Origin: Acanthochromis polyacanthus | Lineage: Eukaryota > Chordata > Actinopteri > Pomacentridae | DNA length: 64,000 bases | NCBI RefSeq assembly: GCF_021347895.1 | Contig: NC_067129.1 | Span: 33,393,690-33,457,689, forward strand | Direction: 5' to 3' | In this document: positions 12,901 to 23,703 of the stretch, piece after piece | How the letters are laid out: each line of letters opens with the position of its first letter | How positions within the stretch are numbered: the stretch's first letter is position 1 | Notes under the pieces: model-generated | What the model saw: only the letters and a program-made list of their open reading frames with translations | The model's database searches: none | What the model was told of the DNA's origin: nothing | Program-made: the position numbers and the translations under genes

Positions 12901-15900
12901 GCGAGCAGACGTTGGTTAATTACTGTAAATGTTATGTGTTAAAAAAGTTGTGTCAAACTGCGAGGAAACGGCTTTTTTTGTGTTCGAAAGTGTGCCGAGC
13001 CAGCTACTAGTCAGGTGTTACACAAATATGTTACACGGTGATGTCAACAAGTCGTGGAAACAAAGCCTGGACTTTAAACGAGGCATTTCAGGCAGGTAAG
13101 AATTCTGCTGTCTGTGGAATAGAATAACGTTTCCCACAGAAAAGACTTCTTACATGCATAGAAACTGCTGTAGCACACTGAAAGAAATGGGGGAAAAAAC
13201 CCACAAAGAATAATATGAGCTCTTTAAGAAGTGACTATTGAAGGTTCTCTGTGGAGTTCTGACCTCGACTTAGCGCTCCAGAGTTGTTTTTCTACCACTT
13301 GGTTTCTTGTTTTGTGCCAACAAATTCCTCCCACGTGGGGTCACATTGGATTTCATTTGATGGAGGTCGCTTGTAGCTCGCCCTTTGCTTTTATACGAGT
13401 TAATAAAACTGACCAAACTTCTGCCATAAACTGTTTTATACTTGCACAGTGACCTCAAGCAAGAGGCACTTGTACAGTGATGGCAGCGTTATTGTGTGTC
13501 TCTAATATGTCTGTGTGAAATGTCCTAAACTTGTGTTGATGAACTGTATTGTGATGGTGTAAAATGTTTTGTAATTGACATAAAAGACTGTGGGAAATCT
13601 ACATTCTGTTTAAATTTGGATTTAAATTTAATCAAATTTGAATTGGCTCTATAGATCCTCAGTACTATTAGATGTGCCACAACTAAAAACTTGTATACTC
13701 ATTAAGGCCAACATGCAAACCCACCCTTCAAAAATGTTTCTGGTATCTGCAAATTTATTCAGATTTAACTGGAAAGATACAGCCAGTGGTCGAGCTTAAT
13801 AAGAAACAATCCCACACCTACTGAAATCACCAACTGGCCAAACATGTTAAGGATAGTCTGGTTTGTGTTGTGCTTACCCAGCTGCAGTTTCTGTTGGCTC
13901 TGCGTTTGCACTTGGACTTAATGGTTTATTACATGGGATGGCAGTTGTGAGTAATGAATTGCGCCTTGTTTCTTGCAGCTTAGATAAACTGCTGGATTCT
14001 GGCTTGTATACTGGAGAGATAACGGAGCTGTCAGGAGGCCCAGGAAGTGGCAAATCTCAGGTGAACATTTCCTAGCTTCCCCCTCTCCATCACTGATAAT
14101 TTCAGCCTCATAAATTCTCCCTTTTTAGAATTCCCTCTTCTCCTGTAGAATAAGAAATGCGCTCGGGCTGAAATGATACTTCTCTGAGTTATTGTTTAAC
14201 CAACACAAATTGTCCGTGCTGTCTCTTAACTATTCCCCGCACGCTCTCCGTGCCTTCCAGGTGTGCTTTGGGGTTGCGGTGCACATTTCTTACCAGCTGA
14301 AACAGAGTGTGGTTTATATCGACACAACAGGAGGGCTGACTGCCGGCCGCCTGCTCGAAATGCTGCAGACTGAAACAAGCAACACAGAAGAGCAGGTGAG
14401 ATGACAGAAATCTAAACTATCAGAGGTGTCAAAGTCTTTTTAGTTCAGGATCCATAGAGCTAATAAGCTCTGAAGTGGACCAGTGAAATCATAGCACAGT
14501 AACCTACAAATAACTCATTTTTCTCTTTGTTTTAGTACAAAAAAGTACATTCTGAAAATGCTCACAATTAGTGAACTGTCTTTTTAATGAAACATGATGA
14601 AGAACCTGAAATTTCTCAAGAAAAATGCACTCCAGGCCAAAAGTGTGGAACCAAGATCATAGTTTCATTGTTGTACTTTGTAAACAAATAAACATTATAT
14701 GAAGAGTCACACATCAGAATAGATTTTTACTATAATTATCAGGTATTTGTTTCTTACTGTAGTAGTTGTAGAGATCTGGACACAGTTGAGATGTATTGGG
14801 ATTTTGTCTGCACACTCTTAAAAGCCAAAGATCTAAAGTGAATAATGCATTGTTTTTTGTTGTTGTTTTTTTTTACTTCTGCACTGAAGTTGATTCTTGT
14901 GAATCTTCTTAACACTAAAACTTAAGCCCTTCCTTTTTCTTGTTACAATTTATTCAGCAAATGTCTGGTAACGTCAATGTATACCTGAAGCTAAATTAGA
15001 GGGAAATGGTGCACATCAATGAAAGCAAAGTCTGCAGTAAATGCATCCCAGAATCTATAGAATTCGTGCTGGTTTTTAAGAGAGGCATTCTGAACAGAAA
15101 CTTGAAGTTGCTTCCAAACTTTTGGCCTGAACTGTAATGCGAACTTTTATCGGTATTATGCCTCAGTTTATCATTTACACATTACGCCTATCAGATCACA
15201 GGATGTATCTGAAGCAGCATTTTCCATTCAGTAGCTTTACTCACTGTGTAATTTGCTCCCAAAACTTGACATCTTTTTTACTCTTTGCAAAGTCCTCCCT
15301 GAGGCCGGATTGGACCCTCTGGTGGGCCGGCTTTGGCCCGTGAGCCGTAGGTTTGACACCCCTAATCTTCAAAAAACTCTGAAGTTAGAAACCTTCACAT
15401 GAGTTTAAGAGTGGAGGAGGAATGCTGATGGTTTTCTTGAGAGGTCGTTGAACAGCTGTCCATTTGTTTTACTGTTTGTTGTTTACCTGTGCATCGTGTC
15501 TGTTTTATATCACTTTAAAATCTTGTTTTCCTGTTACCTTGGCCAGGTCTCCCTTATAAAACAGATTTCTAATCTCAGTGGGACTTCCTGGTTGAATAAC
15601 GATAAATATGTTTGACACCCCTGTACTACATGATGTGATTTTAAATGATTTGAAACAAGAACTATTAACCTTACAGATGGCAGCTCTACAGAGGATCCAA
15701 ATCTTCCGTTTGTTTGACGTCTACTCTTTGCTCGACTGTCTGTACGGCCTTCGCAGTGGCGGCCTTCAGCAGGTTTGTTGTGTTTTCATTGTCTTTTGCA
15801 TAAAATACACTCGAAATCTTGCGAGAGTCCTTGAAAAACCTTTGATTTTGGGCAATCTGATTTTGTCACATTTGGCATTAGGCGTCTGTTGGCGGCGGCT

Positions 15901-18900
15901 CTGTCAAGGCGGTGATCGTGGACTCGGTGTCTGCCGTTATCTCTCCGCTACTGGGAGGCAAACACAATGAAGGTGATATCTCTTTCTGCTAAGTCCGTCA
16001 TAGTCAATCATACCTGAGTCTGTGTTTACACCTGCAGCCACAAATCCGTAAAATAAATATCACAACAGGGTTCCAAGCACGACATCCGAGCTGCATCCAA
16101 TCACAACCACGTGTAAAAATAACACCGGAATATTTGCTCAAACCCACTGCAGATACATTAGGAGCTCAGATATAAGTAGACTTGTTTCTAATAACTGTGA
16201 ATCTGCTTAAACTGGAGGCTGACCTTTTGAGAGTCAACATAACTGAAGCTTTTAATCCAAGAGCACTTTGTTCAACTTTACTTCCAACAGTTGGTTTGTA
16301 GAAGGTTTCAAAACTGTATTCTAATTAAACAGTTACTCAGAGAAGCAGGATGCAAATCAACGGTTGATCTAAAATACAAATGAATGAACGCAACAACATA
16401 ACTCAAGCTTACAATGTCCAAAAAGAGAGCTAATTATATATTTTTTGTTGGTGAAAGCTACAGACACTTTAAAGAAACTCCACTTGTGTATGCAGAGCAA
16501 CCAGCAACTCATTTATTCATGAATAAATCAACACCTGACCGGCTCCAGCGGGAGATCAGAGGAGTTTGTTTACAGAAAAATGCAGTTATTTTCCAATGGA
16601 GGGTTCTCGTTTTCTCCACAGCAGAGCAGGTCCAGTGGAATACAAAAAGCAAAGCGAATAAAACATAACACGAAAACACAATGGAGACAGCATTGTGGCA
16701 AAATCAATTCAGACTTTCTCCAAACTGGAGGAAAAAGACAAAGAATGGGCTCAGTTTGGTAGAAGATATTGTAGATGATGGATGGATGGATGGATAATGA
16801 AAGTATTGTACAAATAAACATGCAATAAATGTGCAAATCGTGCTGGTCGAAGAAACAAGGGGCAAAAATTGCTGATATTTACAATAAAGATGCAAAATTG
16901 TTGGCATTTTTTGGGTCATTTTCTGACCTTTTGGGGTGGATGCTGATGTCAGTATATCAGCTGATGTACTTTATATACATTACATTAGAGCAGTCTTTAA
17001 AAAGGAAAGCGTCATGGTCATTGTTTTTTTAACTTTCCAGCAGCATAAACACAATCACAAAGAAATAAGCAGCTTACAGTGCTGCAGACAGAGCTGACAG
17101 TGTTGACAATGGAGTCTGAGCTGCTCTACTAGAAAAACTGTGTGATGACACTGTTTGCTAACTACCCCAAACACCTTATTGTGTGTTCTGTTCTTTAACG
17201 AAACTAGATAGACATTGTACATATGGCACAATCAGTCAGTCTTGGCTGATTAAAGTGGCTGCCTTGGATCACATTTGATCATTCTGAGCAGACAGTACAC
17301 ACTGAACATCACAGAACATGAAGATGCTACCTGTTGCTGCTGGACAACAGGTAAAAATTTGGGGAATCTCTTCAGTTAAAGCACAGAGCAATATTTGGAG
17401 GTCATGAATCTGATAATTGAAGCAGGTTTTTTGGCACATTAGAAAGAAGATCAGATACACTTTATTGATCCCACATTGGGGAAAGTTCACCATTACAGCA
17501 GCTCCAAGGAGAAAAAAGAAGCATAAAGGCAGTACAGAATAAATCAGAAACACAGATGTGCCAAAATTAGGCAGAAAACAAGCGGTAAGTACTATTTTGC
17601 CTGCTCTGTTTCAAGTCAAGACACTGAACTGCAGTTTAATTCCCTTTGAGCAGCGCATGTGTTGCATATTTTATACTTTCCAGTTAGCCTTATATCATGA
17701 AGTAGTTTCTTTGCATACTAACTGCAACTTCTCGCAAACAAAACTACACTATAAATTTTGTATGTACTTGAATCTAAAGTACAGTGTGTATGTAGTAATG
17801 AGATGAGACTCAGATGAGCAGACATGCTAGCAGCTCTGTGGAAGAACTACATGGCCTGACGTTAGCATGCAGTGGTTTAGCAATTAGCAGGCAAAGTAAC
17901 CATATCTAGTCGCTTAGCTTTGCTTGTTAGCATACAAATATTTGCTAATTAACGCTAGAGTAAGTCGATGTTTTGCGGGTATTTGGTTATAACTATTGGA
18001 AAAACAGATATTTTGACCTGCCGATTGAGCTACAAGGTGTCTGTTAATCCTGCAGCCTGACGAAAATGTGGTTAAAAAACTAAATCAGTCAACCATAACT
18101 ATGTTAAAGTCCCTCTACGGTTGTTGATTTTACAAACTCATCCGTGTTCATCAACGTTACATATTTTAAGTTCATGAAAACAACCCTTTTGTGGCTGTAA
18201 ATGTTGGAGTTCTACAGCTTCATACAGCACAAGCCGTAGATTTTTGAGAACAGCACATCCAAAGTGAACCATTTTTTTCACCTGTGTATATTTGAACAGG
18301 AAACTGATTCTGAAGAAGAAAAAAGATGCAGAAAGTCACATCATTTGGCATTTTTTAACGACATGTTGAAAAAAAATCGCCTTTTTTCGACATACTATAC
18401 TATGGCGTTTTTTTGGACAAAATTCATGATTTTTATCTTCAAAGAAAACTGCTCTGTAGTGTTTTTCACGACCTCCTGTAAGCTGATTGGTTCCTAAGAT
18501 TTGTGACATACAAAACCCTGGATCCACGTTTTGGAGACGGTCATCAGTGCACCGCAGTTATAAGGCGAAAAACCCTCAACCATGGCTACTTATTTCACTC
18601 ATGATGTCTGCTCTAAATAGTAAAAAAAATGTTGATTTGCATTGGCGAGATTGTTAAAGACATTTCTATATCACAATAATATCTGTATCTCGAGCTAAAT
18701 TGCTCAGAAAATACCGTTGAAAGACACTGAGAGTATTCTATACATGGACTTACCTCTCTGCAACTCCTGTGCCTGCAGGCATGTCCTTGATGATACAAGT
18801 GGCAGGAGTTCTTAAGACGATGGCAAAGGACTTCAACGTTGCTGCTTTGGTAAGGATGACACAGTCCTTGATGTGCTCTGCTCTGAATGCAAGAAGCATC

Positions 18901-21900
18901 TCTAGTGTCAATCCAAACCCTCCACCAGCCACTTCTTCTTGTTACTACTTTAAGACCTGAAATGAAAACCAAACGTTGTCTCACCTTTTGTTTGGGGTGA
19001 GAAACCAAGCAAGCAAGCAGCTAAAGGTTACTCAGTTTAGTAAAAAACAAACTTTTAGTTCAGGTAACTGGAGGTATGCTTAAAACAAAAAAATGGAACT
19101 AATCCCAGTAAGAAAGCTTCCACCAAAGACAATTTGCCTTCATGAGTTTATTTGAAGTGAGATAAAGATAATTTGATGACCTGTTTGATGTCCCGTTTGA
19201 TTAAAAGTGGGACAATCTGGCTGTCCCACTTATGTTTTTTTTCCTCCCCTCTAAAGCTTGTATTATCTCTGGCAAGCTGTACTAAACCATAAAACAGAAT
19301 GAAGAAACGGTGTGATAATCCCCTGAGAGAGGAGGAGGAGGAGGAAGAGGGGGAAGGAAAAAAAAGCAAATATGTCGGTGTCTGGGCCCGCAGGTAACAA
19401 ACCATGTAACGAGAAGTGGCAGCGGGGAAGTGCAGCCGGGCCTCGGCGCTTCGTGGAGTCACATCCCCAGAACCAGGATCCTGCTGGAGCGAGCAGAGCC
19501 GTCCGCTGCTGTCAGCCCGTCCGGTTTGCGCTCTGCTACGCTGATCAAGTCTTCCAGACAGGTACGACGAACAGCATCGACGCGCACATCATGCAGCTCT
19601 CTGCTGATTCTGTCAGGAGGGGTGGGGTGGGGTTTATTGTTGTCAAAACATCTTGTTAAAATGGAGACTTTGAATTGGTGTTTGGCCTTTTTAAGACAGG
19701 TCTGGTTTGATGAAGAAGCTCTTTATTTCCCTTAAAATATCTTCCAGCAGGACATTTGAGAGGGAAAATAGCAGTCTTATCATTACTGATTGATCAGTAT
19801 GGGGTTTTTATGGGGCTGATGCTGATTATTTGCGATGAAGAACGACCAACAGGGGAAAAAAAATGTATTCAACGTTACAGCTTTGTGCAAAAAATTCTAT
19901 GTAAAATTGCATCTTAGAAGAGCATTTCCTGTTTCAGAGACAGAAGTATTGCACAAATATTGAGGAAAAAGGAGATTATCCCTCACATTGGGATTTCATT
20001 GGCAACCTAGGTTCTTTCTTGTCTGTACCACAGAAAACCTACCCAGGAATTAGACTTATTCTAAAATTACACTGAATATTTTAACAGCATGTGATAGCAC
20101 AGAAGCTGTCATTAATAACGAGGCTTCTTCGATAGTAATTGTGACTGTAAGTATGTAAAATAGAAATAGGAATGAATAAATGTCTGTGTAGGTTCTCATT
20201 CATCCAGGTCATGGTTATCCGAAAGATGATGTCGCAGACCACCCCCTGGGCCGATTTACAATCAGGTCCTTTCAAAACTCCCCAAAAGAACTACTCAGCA
20301 GACTCATGCTAATGACCACCATTAGCACACGAGGGCTCAGTGACATCTGTGCGTTTCAACGACCCCCACCGATACTCACAACGACCATCGTTGAGTAGTC
20401 AGATGAGTTTTGGTATCAGTCGTTGGAATAATAGCCCTGAACACACCTCACAGAGGTTTAAAAGCTGAGGCAACACCAACCACCACCAGAACTGAAGAAG
20501 CCTCTTGGATGAGAGGTGAAACATCTTCAAGGAACTTTCTTAAAGGCCAGTGGATTGATTTAAACAACTTCAGATAGGAATGAATAAATTAGGCTCTTCT
20601 CTGTTACCGTTGGATCGATTGATCACTTTGTGTCCTGCTGTTCTTCTCTATTTTCTTAGTCTTTAAGTTTTATCACTTTCATCACCACCAAGGTCCATAT
20701 CTTTAAAGCATTGTTAATTTTGGTTTTCCAGACTCTGTTTCAGGTCAGTCTGTGGCTGCCTCTAACTTACCTGCCAGCGTTTAGCATAGCATTAGCCACT
20801 GTGAGAGAAGCTAGCTTCCTGACTTGTGTTTCTTGTTCAGTTTGAGAGGCATTTCTGAGACCACAGAGTGAAACAGATGAATATAGGAGGCCGCATCAGA
20901 CCTGAAGTATTTAATTTATCAATAAACGGTCAATAAAAATACAGACGCCAATAATCAGGACAATGCCAAATGTTGGCCATAATAATCAATCTATCCCTAC
21001 TCAAAATGAACTGTATAAAGTGTGTCTCTTTCACTGTTCTATTGCTTTTATTTTCCAATAAGGTTTATATCTGTAAAGTGTTATTGATTTTTGTTTTGCA
21101 GACTTTGTTTCAGGTTGATCTGTGGCAGAATTTTAACTTAGCTGCTCGCTGTTAGCGTAGCCTTAACCACAGTAAGAGAAGCTACCTTACTGCTGATGTT
21201 TCATCATATGGCATGTTTTTGAGATATGTTGAAAAAAAAATCACCTTTTTTTTTTCAACATACTATACTATGGCGCTTTTTTTGGACAAAATTCATGATG
21301 ATTTCTTTCTTCAAAGAAAACTGCTCAATAGTGTTTTTCATGGCCTACTTTACATTATTTCATCATATGGCATGTTTTAAGACATGTTGAAAAAAATCCC
21401 CTTTTTTGACATGCTATACTATGACGTTTTTTTGGACAAAATTCATGATGATTTTTTTTCAAAGAAAGCTGCTCTGTAGTGTTTTTCACGACCTCCTGTA
21501 AACAATGGCGCCACCAGGTGGTGGCCGAGAGTGGCCGCGGCCACCCCTTTCAAATCTGCTGGCCACCCCACTGGCCAGTTACAAATATCAATTGCCAGTT
21601 AAGCTCTATATCCATAATCAGAAAAATGGCAAACATTTGCCGGGATAATCGATCTGTCACTATTTAGCATCATTCATATTTCTGAAGACAGGCTGAACCT
21701 GAAAATAGCGACAAATGTGCTCAACAGCACATGACAGATATGAACACTTGTCTGTCTAGAAGATGGGACAAAATGGAAAAGCCTGAATGCGCTCTAAAGT
21801 TTGACTGATTTAGCTTCTACAAATGCTTAGTTTACTTTTACAGGATTAACGAAGGAAGTTGGTATTTTCAAACAGTTATCTGTGAAAGGATGAACCAAGG

Positions 21901-22651
21901 TTACTGCTCACAAAAAGCCTGAATTGGTATTAGTTTTTTTTCTTTGCCATAATAGACTTTTATTCTCCCACTTATCTGTGCGTTCTCGGTATTAAAGGAA
22001 AGCCTGCTGCAGCCTGTACATACCAGCGGTTTTAATACAAACCACGCAGTGCTTCACATTAAGGCTTTGTCATCCGTGTATCACTCATTCTTTCTTTTCA
22101 TATTGAATTGAGAATGGGAAAAAGACAGAACAGTTATTTTATTATTCATTTATGCATCATGGAACAGCTTGTTTTTTGTTCTTTCAGGAAGTCAAAAACA
22201 GGAAATGAGGAAGCTGGTCACAGACCAAACTTGATTTTGATATTCAAATTGTCTGCTTTGTTTGACCGGGAAGGTTTCGACTTCTTCATGTGGTTTTTGT
22301 GCAGCAATAATAGGGAGAAATGTTGCCATGGATACAGCGAGATGCTCTGTGAGCCCCAATTTTGTACTGAATTAGCTCTAAACAGCTTTTTTTGGCTTCT
22401 TACTACTGAACATAGGGTCGGGGTTAGAGGCATTAACTGTATGTTTTCTCTTCCGGCGTTAAAGAAGAGGTCTGTCAGATGAAACAGAGCGAGCTGCGGC
22501 AGAGTTGTGTTTAACTGGAGCCTAAATCAACACCGTCATCTGCTCCACTTCACAGCCCTGTCACATCAAAGCAGAATTTGACTTGCGGTGGTGGAGTCGC
22601 TCCGAAGAAGAGTCCTCGAGAAAGAGGAAGCTGGATGAGACAGATTCCTGA
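880..22651 (+). CDS. RAD51D: RAD51D, RAD51 paralogue (3' eight coding exons; 5' end outside window)
   Basis: RAD51D is an ATP-binding RecA/RAD51-family protein of the BCDX2 complex, which promotes RAD51 filament formation in homologous recombination in the nucleus. Eight exons join in phase: 880-998, 13979-14060, 14261-14395, 15677-15772, 15882-15972, 18779-18849, 19394-19561 and 22556-22651. They total 858 nt (285 aa plus stop). Lengths 119, 82, 135, 96, 91 and 71 equal those I know for human exons 3-8, and every junction is AG...GT. Visible motifs are Walker [10 protein letters not shown] (Ser where the human protein has Thr, still a valid P-loop), Walker [13 protein letters not shown], the VTNHVTR strand and a KSSRQ loop before the last intron. 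The C-terminus is short, charged and Arg/Glu-rich. The first intron seen is 13 kb and repeat-filled. The gene converges on LIG3. Identity is near certain; only the missing N-terminus is open. Confidence 0.96.
1285..3300. repeat. Degenerate tandem array, about 530-630 bp unit, four copies
   Basis: The same landmark (TTCATTATGTTTTGCA, then AGTTGCTC, then ACAGACGCTGCA and AGTCAATAGC) recurs at about 1310, 1847, 2472 and 3008, giving spacings of roughly 535, 630 and 531 bp. Copies differ by many substitutions and small indels, so the array is old. The fourth copy carries a 123-bp insertion. Partial related sequence (the ACTGCATGGACCATCAGAAA landmark) continues at about 4150 and 4465. No open frame is conserved among copies. 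Confidence 0.8.
3021..3143. mobile_element. 123-bp insertion flanked by a 7-bp duplication
   Basis: The fourth array unit is interrupted exactly between two copies of TTTTGCA (3014-3020 and 3144-3150). The sister units read straight through this site. The inserted DNA is GC-richer than its surroundings and contains two CTCATTAATATT words about 23 bp apart. Its ends are not obviously inverted repeats. The flanking duplication suggests a transposition-like insertion; the family is not recognised. Confidence 0.55.
3304..4080. other. Intron segment, apparently single-copy
   Basis: Mixed-composition sequence between two repeat blocks. Short open frames occur on both strands (for example - strand 3440-3697) but lack splice context, codon pattern or recognisable motifs. 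I see no gene here. It ends with a CTCF-like site. Confidence 0.4.
4021..4033 (-). promoter_or_regulatory. CTCF-like motif
   Basis: On the - strand the bases read CCAGTAGAGGGCA, a full match to the CTCF core consensus CCASYAGRKGGCR. It lies in the long RAD51D intron, outside the tandem arrays. Occupancy cannot be judged from sequence. Confidence 0.4.
5000..6720. repeat. Tandem array, about 370-400 bp unit, about four to five copies
   Basis: The landmark AATCCT..TTCATGCTAT is at about 5670, 6070 and 6438, with a diverged version at about 5265. Each is followed by a TTCTGTTGCTGTAAT-type stretch, a GTAATAAT tract and a block resembling AGAAACAGCTCTCTATTCA. Spacing is about 400, 400 and 370 bp. 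The sequence is very AT-rich and has no shared open frame. It looks like a local satellite-like expansion in the RAD51D intron. Confidence 0.75.
6721..8760. other. Intron segment, AT-rich, no feature recognised
   Basis: A 156-codon open frame on the - strand (7104-7574) has no motif or splice context and overlaps sequence repeated at about 560-700. I judge it random. The stretch otherwise looks single-copy. Confidence 0.4.
8761..9450. promoter_or_regulatory. GC-richer single-copy intronic block, candidate regulatory element
   Basis: This block is clearly less AT-rich than the surrounding intron, contains many CpGs near 9040-9430 and shows no repeat family. It has a perfect octamer ATGCAAAT (9185-9192) and a CRE-like TGATGTCA (9162-9169). 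No coding potential was recognised. A conserved enhancer is only an inference. Confidence 0.3.
11222..11480. repeat. Interspersed fish repeat (unclassified)
   Basis: It begins with GTTTGTCCGCCTGTCTG-type words followed by CAACATTACTCAAAACGGAT, GAAATTTTCAGGGAAGGTCA and ATGACACAAGGACCAATTG. I recognise this combination as a repeat common in fish genomes but cannot name the family. Confidence 0.5.
11481..12655. other. Intron segment, no feature recognised
   Basis: AT-rich sequence with short overlapping frames on both strands (for example 12104-12313 + and 12109-12375 -). None has motifs or splice context. Nothing supported. Confidence 0.4.
12656..13250 (+). repeat. Common fish interspersed repeat (copy A)
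   Basis: It shares CAGTCTGCTCTGATTGAGC, GCATTTCAGGCAGGTAAGA and an ending close to AAAGAATAATATGAGCTCTTTAA with copies at 46.0-47.8 kb and 59.2-62.2 kb. The common tail resembles AAAGCATAATATGACCCTTTAA, a frequent repeat end in fish. No coding content. Confidence 0.6.
13979..14060 (+). CDS. RAD51D: RAD51D exon 4 (Walker A)
   Basis: Acceptor TTGCAG, donor GTGAAC. It encodes [20 protein letters not shown] followed by PGSGKSQ, the P-loop that binds ATP phosphates. 82 nt, entering in phase 2 and leaving in phase 0. Confidence 0.96.
14261..14395 (+). CDS. RAD51D: RAD51D exon 5
   Basis: Acceptor TTCCAG, donor GTGAGA. It encodes [20 protein letters not shown] and then [21 protein letters not shown], the core beta-alpha unit after Walker A. 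135 nt, phase 0 to 0, the same length as human exon 5. Confidence 0.95.
14421..15364. mobile_element. Non-autonomous hAT element (CAGRGGTGTCAAA termini)
   Basis: The left end is CAGAGGTGTCAAAG and the right end TTTGACACCCCTA, the inverted termini of a fish hAT family with a GGCCC/GGGCC-containing subterminal region (15320-15345 here). No transposase. Clear 8-bp target duplications are not visible, so the boundaries may have eroded. It sits in RAD51D intron 5. Confidence 0.65.
15430..15607 (+). repeat. LINE 3' tail fragment
   Basis: It contains CAGGTCTCCCTTATAAAACA, ATTTCTAATCTCAGTGGGAC and TTCCTGGTTGAATAA, the characteristic 3' end of a vertebrate/fish LINE family. It is directly followed by TTTGACACCCCTG (15610-15622), another hAT terminus. 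It lies about 70 bp before RAD51D exon 6. Confidence 0.55.
15677..15772 (+). CDS. RAD51D: RAD51D exon 6
   Basis: Acceptor TTACAG, donor GTTTGT (weaker than the others). It encodes [20 protein letters not shown] and then [12 protein letters not shown]. 96 nt, phase 0 to 0, as in human exon 6. Confidence 0.94.
15882..15972 (+). CDS. RAD51D: RAD51D exon 7 (Walker B)
   Basis: Acceptor CATTAG, donor GTGATA. It encodes [20 protein letters not shown] and [10 protein letters not shown]. The hydrophobic strand ending in Asp (VIVD) is Walker B. 91 nt, phase 0 to 1. Only 109 bp of intron separates it from exon 6. Confidence 0.95.
15973..18778. other. RAD51D intron 7
   Basis: Mostly AT-rich sequence. 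It includes a (GGAT)n-type microsatellite at 16776-16796, a short LINE/SINE-type piece around 17450-17490 (ACTTTATTGATCCCACATTG) and one copy of a 150-bp repeat at 18335-18480. No coding sequence is supported. Confidence 0.6.
18335..18482 (+). repeat. 150-bp repeat, single copy (also at 21.2 kb)
   Basis: It holds GACATGTTGAAAAAAAATCG, ACATACTATACTATGGCGTT, GGACAAAATTCATGAT and TGTTTTTCACGACCTCCTGT, words that recur in the same order twice in 21185-21500. Confidence 0.75.
18779..18849 (+). CDS. RAD51D: RAD51D exon 8
   Basis: Acceptor CTGCAG, donor GTAAGG. With one base from exon 7 it encodes G then [20 protein letters not shown] and AAL. 71 nt, phase 1 to 0, the length of human exon 8. Confidence 0.94.
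19394..19561 (+). CDS. RAD51D: RAD51D exon 9
   Basis: Acceptor CCGCAG, donor GTACGA. It encodes [20 protein letters not shown] and then [19 protein letters not shown]. The VTNH strand and the Ser-Trp-Ser plus RTRILLE segment are hallmarks of the RecA/RAD51 core. 168 nt (56 codons), one codon longer than human exon 9. Confidence 0.96.
20185..20575 (+). repeat. Retroelement-derived repeat (family uncertain)
   Basis: It contains TCATTCATCCAGGTCATGGT, ACTGAAGAAGCCTCTTGGAT and GAGGTGAAACATCTTCAAGG, a widespread fish repeat. It has the look of a LINE or Penelope-like 3' region. It is degenerate and non-coding and lies in RAD51D intron 9. Confidence 0.5.
21185..21502 (+). repeat. Tandem dimer of the 150-bp repeat
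   Basis: Two adjacent copies, about 21188-21345 and 21348-21502, each with CATCATATGGCATGTTTT, ACATGTTGAAAAAA or near variants, a CTATACTATG.CGTTTTTTTG block and a GTGTTTTTCA tail. A third copy lies 3 kb upstream in intron 7. Confidence 0.8.
22556..22651 (+). CDS. RAD51D: RAD51D last exon (exon 10) with stop
   Basis: Acceptor TCACAG. It encodes [20 protein letters not shown] and [11 protein letters not shown], then TGA at 22649-22651. The C-terminal tail is short and strongly charged. The tail is the least conserved part of the protein, but phase and splice site fit. Confidence 0.88.
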   Translation, partial: PCHIKAEFDLRWWSRSEEESSRKRKLDETDS

Positions 22652-23700
22652 CGAGAGCGACGGTAATCCTCCGCAGAAGTGTAAGTTCATGTGTAAACGT
22701 TCTTCCAATCAGAATGACTGCTGCTGCGGGTTTTAGCCTCGAAAATCACAAATTTAGATACTGCAGCGTTCACATTAAGACTTCTCACCTTTCGAAAAGG
22801 AGAGGCAAGAAAAGTCCTTTCTGGTGTGAATCTTTGAGGTTTGATGTGGATTTTGCTCTAGGTTCATTTAATTAAGCCACTTCATATCCTGAAGTATCCC
22901 AGGGAAAGCCATTCTGAGAAGCATTGGATTGTGGGAAGAGTCTCTGGAGCAAAGCCTTTTAAAACGACTGATTCCACTCATGTGATCTTTGTGAAATGTG
23001 GAACATGTGCAGTGCTCTCCAGAATCATCCGCACAGCTTGGGAAGGCGGCGGTTATGCAATAAGAAATCCATTCACTGATTTGCGAGGACATTGTTTTTA
23101 CAGCAGCAATCCAAGGCACGAATGAATGAAAGTGAAATGTTAGCGAGACATTTTTATGATCTTCATCAGCATTTTGTTTATTCCCAGTGGCAGACAGATT
23201 AGTGTGTTTTCAGTTCACCAGCTGACGTTTAATACCTCACAAAATGTTCCACTCCGGCAGTAAAAGGTAGTGCCCAGCGCTGATTAAAAGCCCCTCTCTT
23301 GATTCGGTTTAGTACGCCCAGTGATTCATGTGAAAAATGCATTTCATGATTTACTGAATGGATTTAACTACTTTTCTAGATTTCTTACAAAAGTTCTACC
23401 AATACATAAGAGACCTCATTTCATCAAAAACACCATCAGGAGATTGGCCGACTATCACCACATATTAAAAACGTAAAGTATGCTGCTCCTGTTGGTTTGT
23501 GAGGAGAAAAGCAAAAAACACTCGATGGGGATAAATAAAAATGACCTGAGAGCCGTGGAAACTAAAAATATGGACACTGTTTGGTGTCGCAGTGATTCAA
23601 CCAAATGAAACAGACAATGAAAAACGGTGTAGTTTAACACAGATACGTGTGATTAGGAAACTCAGAGTATGAAATGTGTTTTCCTTCTGTCTGTCCTTTA
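22652..23700. other. Convergent intergenic gap between RAD51D and LIG3
   Basis: This 1.05-kb gap must hold both 3' UTRs. Candidate poly(A) hexamers for RAD51D are ATTAAA at 23283 and AATAAA at 23534 (+). For LIG3 they are AATAAA overlapping its stop codon (23697-23702, -) and AATAAA at 23177-23182 (-). If the distal sites are used, the transcripts overlap tail to tail. No further gene seen. Confidence 0.6.
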
Positions 23701-23703
23701 TTA
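23697..23703 (-). terminator. LIG3: LIG3 stop codon overlapping a poly(A) signal (TAATAAA)
   Basis: On the - strand the stop TAA is followed at once by TAAA, so AATAAA begins inside the stop codon. If used, the 3' UTR would be only some tens of bases. A second hexamer lies about 520 bases further on. Confidence 0.5.

Larger units (their letters stand above)
999..13978. other. RAD51D intron 3 (13 kb)
   Basis: No coding sequence is supported here. From left to right it holds a degenerate tandem array (about 1.29-3.3 kb, with related pieces to 4.9 kb), a second tandem array (about 5.0-6.7 kb), largely non-repetitive AT-rich sequence (6.7-8.7 kb), a GC-richer block (8.8-9.45 kb), further AT-rich sequence, an interspersed repeat at 11.22-11.48 kb and a common fish repeat at about 12.66-13.25 kb. 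The intron is the longest in the visible part of the gene. Confidence 0.85.
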
